A DNA stretch of 64,000 nt from Shewanella decolorationis S12 (lineage in GTDB: Bacteria; Pseudomonadota; Gammaproteobacteria; Enterobacterales; Shewanellaceae), in NCBI RefSeq assembly GCF_000485795.1, contig NZ_AXZL01000049.1:1-64000 (forward strand), given 5' to 3'. The notes beneath the pieces were generated by a model that had not been told where the DNA came from, made no database searches, and worked only from the letters and a program-made list of their open reading frames with translations. Made by a program: the position numbers and the translations under genes. The stretch's first letter is position 1. Each line of letters begins with the position of its first letter. Positions 34,506 through 43,079 of the stretch are shown here, piece after piece.

Positions 34506-36155
34506 TTACATATTCGGGTAGTTTGGACCACCGCCGCCCTCAGGTGTCACCCAAGTAATGTTTTGGCTAGGGTCTTTAATGTCGCAGGTTTTGCAGTGGA
34601 TGCAGTTTTGCGCATTGATCACAAACTTAGGCTGGCCTGCTTCTTCAACGATTTCGTACACGCCAGCAGGGCAGTAACGCTGGGCTGGCTCGTTAAATTG
34701 CGTCAGGTTTATCCCGAGCGGGATGCTGTTATCTTTTAAGCGCAGATGGCAAGGCTGGTCTTCCTCATGATAAGTGCTCGACAGGTAGACTGAAGAGAGC
34801 TTATCGAAGCTGAGTTTGCCATCGGGCTTGGGATAATCAATCTTGCTGTAGGCGCTGACTGGGGCCATTTGTGCATAGTCTGGGTGCTCATCACGCAGAG
34901 TGATGGGGAACTTACCGCCGAACCAGTTTTGATCTACGTAGTTAAATGCACCGCCGAGGAAAGTGCCAAACTTGTGCATCGCAGGGCCAAAGTTGCGCGA
35001 CTTATACAACTCTTCGTGTAACCAGCTTTCTTCCAGATGGGTTTGGTAGCAATCGAGATCCTTACCGCCTTCAACCTCGGCCAGCATCGCTTTAGCTAAG
35101 GTTTCAGCCGCGACAATACCGCTCTTCATCGCCGTGTGTGTGCCTTTGATCTTGGCAAAGTTTAAGGTGCCTGCATCGCAGCCAATCAGCAGACCGCCGG
35201 GAAAGCTCATCTTCGGCAGTGAGTTCAGGCCGCCCTTAGTGATCGCGCGAGCACCATAGGTCAAACGCTCGCCGCCAGTTAAGTATTTGGCGATAACTGG
35301 GTGAGTCTTATAACGTTGGAACTCATCGAACGGGCTTAAATGGGGATTCTTGTAGTTGAGGTCGATAATCAGACCCACGGCAATTTGGTTGTCTTCCATA
35401 TGGTAGAGGAAGCCGCCGCCCGACGCGCCATCGGTTAGTGGCCAACCACCTGTGTGCACCACTTTCCCTTGCTCGTGTTGTTCGGCGGGGACTTTCCAGA
35501 TTTCTTTAAAGCCTAGGCCGTAATGCTGGGGTGTCTTGCCATTATCTAAGTGGTATTTCGCGATCAGCTGTTTGCCTAAGTGACCACGGCAACCCTCTGA
35601 GAACACAGTATATTTAGCGTGCAGTTCCATGCCGGGCATAAAGCTGTCTTTCGGCTGGCCGTCGGCACCGACGCCCATATCGCCAATCAGGATACCCTTC
35701 ACGCTATTATCTTCATTGAAGAGTAATTCGCTGGCAGCAAAACCAGGGAAGATTTCTACGCCGAGCGCTTCGGCACGGGTCGCGAGCCAACGGCAGAGGT
35801 TACCTACGCTAACAATATAGTTGCCTTCGTTGTGCATGGTCTTAGGCACAAACGCATTGGGCATCAACTTGCTGTCGGTGGCGGAGTTGAGTAGATAGAT
35901 TTCATCGTGGGTCACAGCTGTGGTGACGGGAGCGCCTGAATCGCGCCAGTCGCTGAATAGCTCATCTAACACTCGTGGTTCGAATACGGCGCCAGATAGG
36001 ATGTGCGCGCCCACTTCGGAGCCTTTTTCTACCACGCACACGGTAATTTCTTTACCTGAATCCTGTGATATCTGCATTAATCGACACGCAGTCGCCAAGC
36101 CCGCAGGGCCCGCGCCGACGATAACAACATCGAATTCCATTGATTCGCGTTCCAT
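34506..36155 (-). CDS. Electron-transfer-flavoprotein:ubiquinone oxidoreductase (ETF-QO)
   Basis: This 549-residue inner-membrane enzyme passes electrons from ETF, fed by fatty-acid and amino-acid dehydrogenases, to ubiquinone. It has the FAD motif GAGPAGLATA at about 14-23, a long FAD/quinone domain, and a C-terminal 4Fe-4S cluster formed by C495, C518, C521 and C524 (CIHCKTC). ATG 36155 is chosen for its aaggtga site; a 10-residue extension has none. A palindrome resembling a PsrA site lies upstream. Confidence 0.95.
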   Translation of the reverse strand: MERESMEFDVVIVGAGPAGLATACRLMQISQDSGKEITVCVVEKGSEVGAHILSGAVFEPRVLDELFSDWRDSGAPVTTAVTHDEIYLLNSATDSKLMPNAFVPKTMHNEGNYIVSVGNLCRWLATRAEALGVEIFPGFAASELLFNEDNSVKGILIGDMGVGADGQPKDSFMPGMELHAKYTVFSEGCRGHLGKQLIAKYHLDNGKTPQHYGLGFKEIWKVPAEQHEQGKVVHTGGWPLTDGASGGGFLYHMEDNQIAVGLIIDLNYKNPHLSPFDEFQRYKTHPVIAKYLTGGERLTYGARAITKGGLNSLPKMSFPGGLLIGCDAGTLNFAKIKGTHTAMKSGIVAAETLAKAMLAEVEGGKDLDCYQTHLEESWLHEELYKSRNFGPAMHKFGTFLGGAFNYVDQNWFGGKFPITLRDEHPDYAQMAPVSAYSKIDYPKPDGKLSFDKLSSVYLSSTYHEEDQPCHLRLKDNSIPLGINLTQFNEPAQRYCPAGVYEIVEEAGQPKFVINAQNCIHCKTCDIKDPSQNITWVTPEGGGGPNYPNM

Positions 36156-36212
36156 CAGTTCACCTTTTCCTTCGCATATCCCCAATTTTTATCGGGTGTT
36201 GTAGTTTGTTTG

Positions 36213-36227
36213 TAAACGGGCGTTTTA
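36213..36227. promoter_or_regulatory. Candidate PsrA-like operator of ETF-QO
   Basis: The centre AAACGGGCGTTT is a 5-bp inverted repeat around GG, about 58 nt upstream of the ETF-QO start. It resembles PsrA boxes of fatty-acid degradation genes in this group (AAAC-N4-GTTT). The match is short, so support is moderate. Confidence 0.4.
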
Positions 36228-36399
36228 TTACTAGTGTCCACCTTACCTCAAAATCACCCTAGGGCACAGGGGCTAAGCGGTCTGTTTAGCCTAAAGAATG
36301 ACAAAACTTTGGGTGAGCACTGTCACAGATTGTTCACGCTCACTTGAAGCGGATCAAGAAATACCTTTTTAGGGGTATAGCTAGGCAATACTTTCGGCT

Positions 36400-36405
36400 T
36401 ATAAT
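36400..36405 (+). promoter_or_regulatory. Candidate -10 box of the moa operon
   Basis: A perfect TATAAT lies just upstream of the riboswitch; no clear -35 box is visible 17 nt further upstream. It would start the transcript near 36412, directly at the 5' edge of the riboswitch. Confidence 0.5.
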
Positions 36406-36409
36406 CACG

Positions 36410-36513
36410 GCTGACGGTTCTCCGAGCTTGCCTACCTAAGTCGACAGATATGGAGGTGTAGCCGTGGCAATAAGGCCACTGGGGTGAGTAAAGAAATGCT
36501 CTCGCCTCCCACA
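36410..36513 (+). ncRNA. Molybdenum cofactor (Moco) riboswitch upstream of moaA
   Basis: The moaA leader carries the conserved blocks of the Moco RNA motif in order: ctccgagc (36420-36427), gcctacc (36430-36436), ggaggtg (36452-36458), gccgtggc (36461-36468) pairing with gccac (36475-36479), and gcctccca (36504-36511). The hairpin gtggc-aataag-gccac and a ggagg/cctcc pairing are visible. It lies directly before the moaA ribosome site, so it would switch translation off when Moco is abundant. Motif recall is from memory; a covariance search would settle it. Confidence 0.82.
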
Positions 36514-36528
36514 CTTGGAAAGGTGATC

Positions 36529-37509
36529 ATGTCTCAATTGCAAGACAATTTTGGTCGTAAATTTCATTACTTACGGATGTCAGTCACTGACGTTTGTAAC
36601 TTCAAATGCAGTTATTGCCTCCCAGATGGTTATCATCCGAATGGCAAACAACAGTTTTTATCTCTTAGTGAGATAGAAAACCTTGTGTCCGCATTTAGCC
36701 AAGTTGGCACTCAAAAAATCCGTATCACTGGCGGTGAACCCACGCTGCGTAAAGATTTTACCGATATCATTCGAGTGGTCGCCGACAATCCTCGTATTCA
36801 TACCGTAGCCACTACCACAAATGGTTATAGGCTCGAGAAGCATGCCAAAGAGTGGTTCGACGCAGGGCTACGCCGTATCAACGTGTCGGTAGACAGCTTA
36901 GATCCCAAGATGTTTTACCAGATCACCGGCGAGAATAAGTTCGACGAGGTGATGCGTGGTATCGATGCTGCCTTATCCGCGGGTTTTGAGCGCGTGAAGG
37001 TCAATGCGGTATTGCTCAAGGGTATGAACGATAAAGATTTACCGCGCTTTTTGAATTGGATAAAGCACACGCCCATCGATCTGCGTTTTATCGAGCTGAT
37101 GGAAACAGGCCTTGGCCGCGAGTATTTCCAAGCTCACCATTTGGCGGGCGCCGATATAAAAGCGCAGCTGCAAGCTGAGGGCTGGCAATTAGATACGCCT
37201 CGCGCCGACGATGGCCCTGCGCAAAACTTCAGCCACAGTGACTTTAAGGGCCGTATCGGCTTGATCATGCCTTACGCCACTAACTTCTGCGCCAGCTGTA
37301 ATCGCTTGCGGGTCTCGGCTAAAGGTAAGTTACATTTGTGCCTGTTTACCGAATCCGGCATTGATTTGCGTGATCTACTGCAACACCCGAGTCAGCAAGC
37401 GGAATTAATCGAGCGGTTACACGGTCAACTGGCGCAGAAGAAGGAAACCCATTATCTGCATCAGGGCATTACCGGCGTGACGCAACATCTGGCCTCGATT
37501 GGCGGTTAA
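36529..37509 (+). CDS. moaA: GTP 3',8-cyclase MoaA
   Basis: This 326-residue radical-SAM enzyme starts Moco synthesis by converting GTP to 3',8-cH2GTP. It has the radical-SAM cluster cysteines C23, C27, C30 (CNFKCSYC), a second cluster with C254, C257 and C271, and the C-terminal double glycine needed for activity. ATG 36529 is preceded by aaggtg and follows the riboswitch; a longer in-frame start would put coding sequence inside the riboswitch. It heads the moa genes. Confidence 0.97.
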   Translation: MSQLQDNFGRKFHYLRMSVTDVCNFKCSYCLPDGYHPNGKQQFLSLSEIENLVSAFSQVGTQKIRITGGEPTLRKDFTDIIRVVADNPRIHTVATTTNGYRLEKHAKEWFDAGLRRINVSVDSLDPKMFYQITGENKFDEVMRGIDAALSAGFERVKVNAVLLKGMNDKDLPRFLNWIKHTPIDLRFIELMETGLGREYFQAHHLAGADIKAQLQAEGWQLDTPRADDGPAQNFSHSDFKGRIGLIMPYATNFCASCNRLRVSAKGKLHLCLFTESGIDLRDLLQHPSQQAELIERLHGQLAQKKETHYLHQGITGVTQHLASIGG

Positions 37510-37621
37510 TCTAACTCAGGTCTTAGTCTGCTTATCGCGTTATCTTTCATTAGGTTAGATTTCGCGATGGCACTTAACTTCCCTATGCTTGAATTTGGCA
37601 TCAGTTTAAAGGATCGCTTCA

Positions 37622-38101
37622 ATGAGCAATGTATTTACCCATATTAACGCCGACGGCAATGCCCATATGGTCGATGTGACCGAGAAAGCAGTGACCGAGC
37701 GCGAGGCCCGTGCCGAAGCCTTTATTGAGATGGCGAGCACGACACTCGAGATGATCATGAGCGGCAGCCACCATAAGGGCGATGTGTTTGCCACCGCGCG
37801 TATCGCGGGGATCCAAGCGGCGAAAAAGACTTCAGATTTAATTCCGTTATGCCATCCGTTAATGCTAACCAAGGTCGAAGTCGAGCTCGAGGCTCAGCCT
37901 GAACATAATCGCGTGCGCATCACTAGCCTGTGTAAATTGTCCGGCAAAACCGGTGTCGAAATGGAGGCGCTCACAGCGGCCTCTGTCGCAGCGTTGACGA
38001 TTTACGACATGTGTAAAGCCGTGCAGAAAGACATGGTGATTTCACAGGTGCGCCTGCTCGAAAAACGCGGCGGCAAGTCGGGACACTTTAAAGCTGAATA
38101 A
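37622..38101 (+). CDS. moaC: Cyclic pyranopterin monophosphate synthase MoaC
   Basis: This 159-residue enzyme completes the first step of Moco synthesis with MoaA. Landmarks are [21 protein letters not shown] near the start, [18 protein letters not shown] (active site) and [23 protein letters not shown]. Length is normal. It follows moaA after 112 nt and is 19 nt before moaD. Confidence 0.98.
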   Translation: MSNVFTHINADGNAHMVDVTEKAVTEREARAEAFIEMASTTLEMIMSGSHHKGDVFATARIAGIQAAKKTSDLIPLCHPLMLTKVEVELEAQPEHNRVRITSLCKLSGKTGVEMEALTAASVAALTIYDMCKAVQKDMVISQVRLLEKRGGKSGHFKAE

Positions 38102-38120
38102 CGTAAAGCGAGATAAGAAT

Positions 38121-38372
38121 ATGATTAACGTGTTGTTTTTTGCCCAAGTTCGTGAGCTTTTAGGAACTGCCCAACTGAGTGTTGAAGCGAGCGAGCAGAC
38201 ACAAACCGCAGAAGGACTACGCGCAACACTGGCGGCCACCGACGATAAATGGGCCAAAGTGTTAGCCTCGGATAAATTACTGGTGGCGGTGAATCAAACC
38301 ATCAGCCAGTGGGATACCCGAGTGAGCGATGGTGATGAAGTCGCCTTCTTCCCGCCTGTGACAGGAGGTTGA
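38121..38372 (+). CDS. moaD: Molybdopterin synthase small subunit MoaD
   Basis: This 83-residue ubiquitin-like protein carries sulphur to the pterin as a C-terminal thiocarboxylate. It ends in the required double glycine (FFPPVTGG). The gene is 1 nt before moaE, so the two subunits are translationally coupled. Confidence 0.97.
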   Translation: MINVLFFAQVRELLGTAQLSVEASEQTQTAEGLRATLAATDDKWAKVLASDKLLVAVNQTISQWDTRVSDGDEVAFFPPVTGG

Positions 38373-38373
38373 T

Positions 38374-38841
38374 ATGCGTTTACTGCCAAATGTGCGGGTG
38401 CAAACCGTCGATTTCAATGTGGCCGATGAGTACCACCAATTAGCCCAGGACAACAGCGATGGCGCCGTTGTCACCTTTGTCGGCAAGGTGCGCGACTTTA
38501 ACGATGGCTCAGTGGTGACGGACCTGACCTTAGAACACTATCCCGGTATGACGGAGCGTGTGCTCGAGCAAATCGTGGCCGAAGCGCGTGAGCGTTGGCC
38601 GCTCAATAAAGTAACAGTTATCCACCGTGTCGGTACTATGGCTTTGGGTGAGCAAATTGTGTTTATCGGCGTCACCAGTGCCCATCGTAAGGCGGCGTTT
38701 GCGGCCTGCGAATTCTTAATCGACTTCTTGAAAACCAAAGCCCCTTTCTGGAAATTAGAAGCCGGGGACAAGGGTAAGAATTGGGTCGAAGCCAAGGACG
38801 CCGATGAGCAAGCGGCGCAACTGTGGCAACACAAAGACTAA
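38374..38841 (+). CDS. moaE: Molybdopterin synthase catalytic subunit MoaE
   Basis: This 155-residue protein forms the catalytic part of molybdopterin synthase with MoaD. Family landmarks are GAVVTFVGKVRDFN, LTLEHYPGMTE, the HRVGTM segment and the catalytic lysine region FLKTKAPFWKLE. It ends 39 nt before modA, so the molybdate transporter probably belongs to the same transcript. Confidence 0.97.
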   Translation: MRLLPNVRVQTVDFNVADEYHQLAQDNSDGAVVTFVGKVRDFNDGSVVTDLTLEHYPGMTERVLEQIVAEARERWPLNKVTVIHRVGTMALGEQIVFIGVTSAHRKAAFAACEFLIDFLKTKAPFWKLEAGDKGKNWVEAKDADEQAAQLWQHKD

Positions 38842-38880
38842 CGTAAGACTGAGCTAGCAGTAGGCGAGAGAGGTGAGTTT

Positions 38881-39684
38881 ATGCATGGTGTGACAGGGTT
38901 AGGCAAAATCTGGAGTCTAGTATTTGCTCTGGCATTGTCGTGCTGTGTTGCCTTGATGCCAGCCGTTAGCCGCGCCGAAACTATGCCTGCGATTGCGGCC
39001 GCCGCCAATATCAAGTTTGCCCTCGATGATATTATTAAAAACTTCAGCGCCGAAACCGGGCTCAAGGTGCGAGTCTCCTACGGCTCATCGGGTAATTTTG
39101 TGGCGCAAATTCAACATGGTGCGCCGTTTGAGCTGTTGCTCAGCGCCGATGAGCGTTATATCCATGAGCTGCAAAAAGCGGGCTTTACTCGAGATGCTGG
39201 GGTGCTATACGCGGTCGGTCGCCTAGCCTTAGTGGCTCCAAACAAGTCCCCCTTAACCCTAGATGCCGAGTTGAATGGCGTAAAAAGCTTGCTCGCTGCG
39301 GACAAGTTGGAGCGCTTTGCGATTGCTAATCCTGAGCATGCGCCCTATGGCGAACGCGCCCGTGAACTGTTGCAAAAACTAGGCTTGTGGGACGGTCTAC
39401 AAACTAAGTTAATCCTAGGTGAAAATGCCTCCCAAGCGGCGCAATTTGCCGTGAGCGGTTCCACCCAAGGCGGTATTATTCCTTTATCCCTTGCCTTAGC
39501 GCCACAGTTTAAGGCCTTAGGTCAGGCCATTGCCTTGCCCGAAGCATTGCATGGTCCACTCAACCAACGCATGGCCTTGATGCCAAAAGCGGGCGCAACC
39601 GCAGAGCGTTTTTATCAATATCTTCAATCTGATGCCGCCAGAGCCGTATTCCTGCAATACGGATTTGGCCTACCCGCTCGGTAA
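38881..39684 (+). CDS. modA: Molybdate-binding protein ModA
   Basis: This 267-residue periplasmic protein binds molybdate for import. It has a signal peptide (about 1-36, ending VSRAE) and the ModA pattern: AAAANIKFALDDIIKNF, VSYGSSGNFVAQIQHGAPFELLLSAD, and AVSGSTQGGIIPLSLAL. It starts the modABC transporter operon and lies directly after moaE. Confidence 0.96.
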   Translation: MHGVTGLGKIWSLVFALALSCCVALMPAVSRAETMPAIAAAANIKFALDDIIKNFSAETGLKVRVSYGSSGNFVAQIQHGAPFELLLSADERYIHELQKAGFTRDAGVLYAVGRLALVAPNKSPLTLDAELNGVKSLLAADKLERFAIANPEHAPYGERARELLQKLGLWDGLQTKLILGENASQAAQFAVSGSTQGGIIPLSLALAPQFKALGQAIALPEALHGPLNQRMALMPKAGATAERFYQYLQSDAARAVFLQYGFGLPAR

Positions 39685-39692
39685 GGCCAGAC

Positions 39693-40373
39693 ATGGATTG
39701 GCAGGCACTCTGGTTATCGGTCAAGCTCAGCAGCATCACGGTGTTGGTATTGATCCCGCTGGCGATTCTGGCGGGGCGAGCCTTAGCCTATCGTCAGTTT
39801 GTGGGTAAGTCTTGGGTTGAGGCCTTAATCATGGTGCCCTTAGTCTTGCCGCCGACTGTGATTGGCTATTACTTGCTGGTGGGGCTTGGCAGCCAAAGCT
39901 GGTTAGGGCAATGGTTAGAGCGTCTAACTGGGCAGCAATTAGTGTTTCATTTCTCAGGGTTAGTGCTGGCGTCCGTGCTGGTGAATATTCCCTTTGCGTT
40001 GCAACCGATACAACGCGCCTTTGAAGCGGTTCCCCACGATGTGCGCGATGCTGCGGCCTGTTGCGGTATGAGCAAACTTAAAATTCTGCTGAAAATAGAA
40101 TTGCCTATGATCTGGCCAGGGGTATTGACCGCCTTAGTGCTGTGTTTCTCCCATGTACTCGGTGAATTTGGGGTCGTATTGATGATGGGCGGGAATATTG
40201 CCGGCGAGACCAAGACTATCTCGATTTCCATCTACGACAGTGTTCAGGCCTTCGATTTTGGCGCAGCTGGCACTATGTCATTGGTGCTGTTGTTATTTGC
40301 GATTACCGCATTGGCTCTTACTACCAGTTTATCGCGGCGTTTAGGAGGTCAGGGTGGCGCAAATCATCGCTGA
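39693..40373 (+). CDS. modB: Molybdate ABC transporter permease ModB
   Basis: This 226-residue inner-membrane permease has five to six helices and the conserved EAA-like loop (AFEAVPHDVRDAAACCGMSKLKILLKIELPMIWPGVLTA) that contacts ModC. The GEFGVVLMMGGNI segment is typical of molybdate permeases. It starts 8 nt after modA and overlaps modC by 20 nt. Confidence 0.97.
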   Translation: MDWQALWLSVKLSSITVLVLIPLAILAGRALAYRQFVGKSWVEALIMVPLVLPPTVIGYYLLVGLGSQSWLGQWLERLTGQQLVFHFSGLVLASVLVNIPFALQPIQRAFEAVPHDVRDAAACCGMSKLKILLKIELPMIWPGVLTALVLCFSHVLGEFGVVLMMGGNIAGETKTISISIYDSVQAFDFGAAGTMSLVLLLFAITALALTTSLSRRLGGQGGANHR

Positions 40374-41457
40374 TCTGCATTGCCAGATCCAAAACCATAA
40401 GCATATTAAACTGAGCGCCGAATTTAGCTGTAAGGCGGGTGAGGTGCTAGCCGTCGTCGGGCCTTCGGGTGGCGGTAAGACAACGTTACTGCGGATGATC
40501 GCAGGACTGAATCATCCCGATGCGGGCAGCATTGTGTTTGGTGAAACGCCATGGTTCGACCATCAAAGTCGCACCGCACTGACACCGCAGCAGCGCCATA
40601 TCGGCTATATGCCACAGCATTTTGGGCTTTTTCCTAATCTTACCGCGCTCGAGAACGTGGTCGCGGGGCTTGACCATATTCCCAAATCGGAGCGAGTTGC
40701 TAGGGCAAAAGATTGGCTAGAGCGGGTCAATCTGCATGGTTTACCCGATAGACTGCCGATGCACCTCTCTGGAGGCCAGCGGCAACGGGTTGCGCTTGCT
40801 CGCGCCCTTGCCCGCGAGCCGTCGGTGTTGTTACTCGATGAGCCGTTTTCAGCGGTGGATAGAGAAACCCGCGAGCGTTTATACCTCGAGCTTGCTCGCC
40901 TAAAAGAGCAACTGCTTTGCCCTGTGATTATGGTGACCCACGATTTAAACGAAGCGCTGCTGCTGGCCGATTCGATGATCTTGATTAGCCAAGGTCAGAT
41001 GCTACAGCAGGGCGCGCCGTTTGAGGTGCTATCGCGGCCACGTAATGAGGCCGTTGCGCGGCAAATGGGTTTAAGAAATATTTTCGATGGCGAAGTGGTG
41101 TTCCAAGACCGCACTAAAGACATCACCTGGCTCAAATTTGGTAAGCAGCTGATCGCCAGTGATTTTGGCAAAGACCGTAGCGTTGGCAGTAAAGTGCGTT
41201 GGGTGATCCCGAATCAAGGTATCAGATTTAACGCTATCACCAATGGGCGTTTATGTCGCAGTTTTAATAAGTTAGATGTCACCATCGACTCCTTGCTGGT
41301 GATGGGCGAGTCGGTGCGGGTGGTCTGTTATGCCACCGGGACTGAGTTGCAACTTAATACGGAAGTGTCACTTCATCTCGCGCAGAAGCTTGGCTTAACC
41401 AAGGGGATGCAAACCACAGTCGCGCTTAAATCAGAGCAAATTCATATTTTAGAGTAG
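40354..41457 (+). CDS. modC: Molybdate ABC transporter ATPase ModC
   Basis: This 367-residue ATPase powers molybdate import. It has Walker A GPSGGGKTT (36-44), the signature LSGGQRQRVALARAL, Walker B VLLLDEPFSAVD, a switch histidine (MVTHDLNEAL) and a C-terminal TOBE-like domain from about 290 that can bind oxyanion. It starts at GTG 40354, with taggagg upstream, inside the end of modB. Confidence 0.96.
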   Translation: MAQIIADLHCQIQNHKHIKLSAEFSCKAGEVLAVVGPSGGGKTTLLRMIAGLNHPDAGSIVFGETPWFDHQSRTALTPQQRHIGYMPQHFGLFPNLTALENVVAGLDHIPKSERVARAKDWLERVNLHGLPDRLPMHLSGGQRQRVALARALAREPSVLLLDEPFSAVDRETRERLYLELARLKEQLLCPVIMVTHDLNEALLLADSMILISQGQMLQQGAPFEVLSRPRNEAVARQMGLRNIFDGEVVFQDRTKDITWLKFGKQLIASDFGKDRSVGSKVRWVIPNQGIRFNAITNGRLCRSFNKLDVTIDSLLVMGESVRVVCYATGTELQLNTEVSLHLAQKLGLTKGMQTTVALKSEQIHILE

Positions 41458-41783
41458 CTAAGTTTTTTCCCGCATTTGGCGAAATCTATTACCTATTAAC
41501 GAATAACTCAGCTTGATTTGCGAAGCTGCGTTGCCGTTAAATCCCTAGATGATCAAAGCTTAATCTTGTTTCCATCGGTGTTTCAGTAGGTATTAGGTAA
41601 ACTGAATACATTCGTCAGTGTTGGCCGAGCCTGAATCAATCGGATTGAGCAATCCACATGGGTGATGAACTAGGCGCCGTCATAGACAAACAGTGATAGA
41701 GATTATGGTAGCTTTGGTACGCCATCGACATCTAACTGTTTGTCTCATAAGATACAAACTTAGCCGATTTTTATGGAGGAACC
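41458..41783 (+). other. Gap between modC and the PepSY operon
   Basis: This 326-nt non-coding stretch holds a pair of perfect 11-bp inverted arms at 41684-41694 and 41735-41745 just upstream of the PepSY gene. I see no gene. A terminator for the mod genes is not obvious. Confidence 0.5.
41684..41745. promoter_or_regulatory. Paired inverted sites upstream of the PepSY-regulator-kinase operon
   Basis: Arms agacaaacagt (41684-41694) and actgtttgtct (41735-41745) are perfect complements 40 nt apart. They lie 39 nt and 90 nt upstream of the PepSY start. They could be two binding sites for the operon's response regulator facing each other, or a long stem. Confidence 0.5.
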
Positions 41784-42305
41784 ATGAGACTATGGTTGCT
41801 AGGATTCATGTTGGTATCTGGGATTGCCACTGCAGCCCAGAGCATGTATTCGATGCTTTCGAGCGGTGAATATCTGCCGCCGTTAAGCGTGATGCAGCAA
41901 ATTGAGAAGGATTTTCCTGGCGTGATTGCCGAGTTTGAAATGGAAATGCAGGAAGGGGAGTTGGTCTACCAGTTTGAGTTGATTAATCCACTGGCGAATG
42001 CGATTACCCGTTTCGAATACCGGGCGAGAGATGGTAAGTTATTGAAACAAAAAGCGGGTAAAGTCACTGCCGACGATGTTGGCGAAGTGGAAGCCGCACG
42101 CCTTATCAGCACTAAGCATCAAACCTTCTCCGGCATTATCGCGATGGCGACTAAGGACCATAAGGCCTTTTTGACCGATGCGAAGTTAGATCATGACTTA
42201 GGTATCAGCTACTTAGAGTTAAAGTTGCTGGATGATACTGGTAAGTATAAATTGGCATTCGATATTGAAAATTTACGGCAACTACCTTTACTTAAGTGGG
42301 ATTAG
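41784..42305 (+). CDS. Periplasmic PepSY-domain protein
   Basis: This 173-residue exported protein has a signal peptide (about 1-18) and a PepSY unit at about 33-92 (FPGVIAEFEMEM, LVYQFELIN, RARDGKLLKQK) followed by a more divergent second unit at about 105-170. It starts the transcript of a two-component pair, as the smaller PepSY protein at 3104-3409 does in the haem-protein operon. A regulatory role on the kinase's periplasmic part is inferred from this repeated arrangement. A ggagga site precedes the ATG. Confidence 0.85.
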   Translation: MRLWLLGFMLVSGIATAAQSMYSMLSSGEYLPPLSVMQQIEKDFPGVIAEFEMEMQEGELVYQFELINPLANAITRFEYRARDGKLLKQKAGKVTADDVGEVEAARLISTKHQTFSGIIAMATKDHKAFLTDAKLDHDLGISYLELKLLDDTGKYKLAFDIENLRQLPLLKWD

Positions 42306-42352
42306 AATACAGATATCGCCACTAAGTGAAGACAGGGGAGCGTAGTATAAAG

Positions 42353-43030
42353 ATGAAAATACTTTTAGTTGAAGATGATGCGACAACGATCGACTACATC
42401 GTCAAAGGATTTCTTGAGCAGGGGCATAATATTGAGACCGCCAGCGATGGTCATCAAGGCCTGCTGCAAGCCACCAGTGGTCAGTACGACCTCTTGATTC
42501 TCGATCGCATGTTGCCTCAACTCGATGGTTTGAAACTGCTGGCCGCCCTCAGAGCCACGGGTAACCAAACCCCAGTGCTTATCCTGTCTGCGTTGGCCCA
42601 TGTGGATGAAAGGGTGAAAGGCCTGCGTGCGGGCGGCGATGATTACATGACTAAGCCCTTTGCCTTTTCGGAGCTGCTGGTGCGGGCCGAAAAACTGATG
42701 CAACGGGGCCAATCCGTGCCAATTACCACAGATCTGGTAGTCGGTGGCTTAAAAATGGAGCTGCTTACCCGCAATGTGACCTTAGATGGGCACGATTTAA
42801 TGCTGCAACCCAAAGAATTCCAACTGCTTAAGTATCTGATGGAACACGCCAATCAGGTGATTAGCCGCACGCTATTATTCGAAGCGGTGTGGGATTATCA
42901 CTTCGATCCCCGCACCAATGTGATCGACGTGCATATCGCCAAGTTACGTCGCAAGTTTGAAGAGTTAGGCCACGGTGAATTGATTGAAACCGTAAGGGGA
43001 GCGGGTTATCGCTTACGCCAAAGGCATTAA
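42353..43030 (+). CDS. OmpR-family response regulator linked to PepSY
   Basis: This 225-residue protein has a receiver domain (E7-D8-D9, phospho-site D51 in LILDRMLP) and a winged helix ending LIETVRGAGYRL. It resembles the CopR/CusR branch. The start is ATG 42353 with ggggag 12 nt upstream; an in-frame GTG at 42326 precedes that site and was rejected. Its stop codon overlaps the most likely start region of the kinase, so the two are translationally coupled. Confidence 0.92.
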   Translation: MKILLVEDDATTIDYIVKGFLEQGHNIETASDGHQGLLQATSGQYDLLILDRMLPQLDGLKLLAALRATGNQTPVLILSALAHVDERVKGLRAGGDDYMTKPFAFSELLVRAEKLMQRGQSVPITTDLVVGGLKMELLTRNVTLDGHDLMLQPKEFQLLKYLMEHANQVISRTLLFEAVWDYHFDPRTNVIDVHIAKLRRKFEELGHGELIETVRGAGYRLRQRH

Positions 43031-43079
43031 GCCTTACCAAAGCAGCGCCTGGCGCATTACTATTATCTTCTCGACCTTA

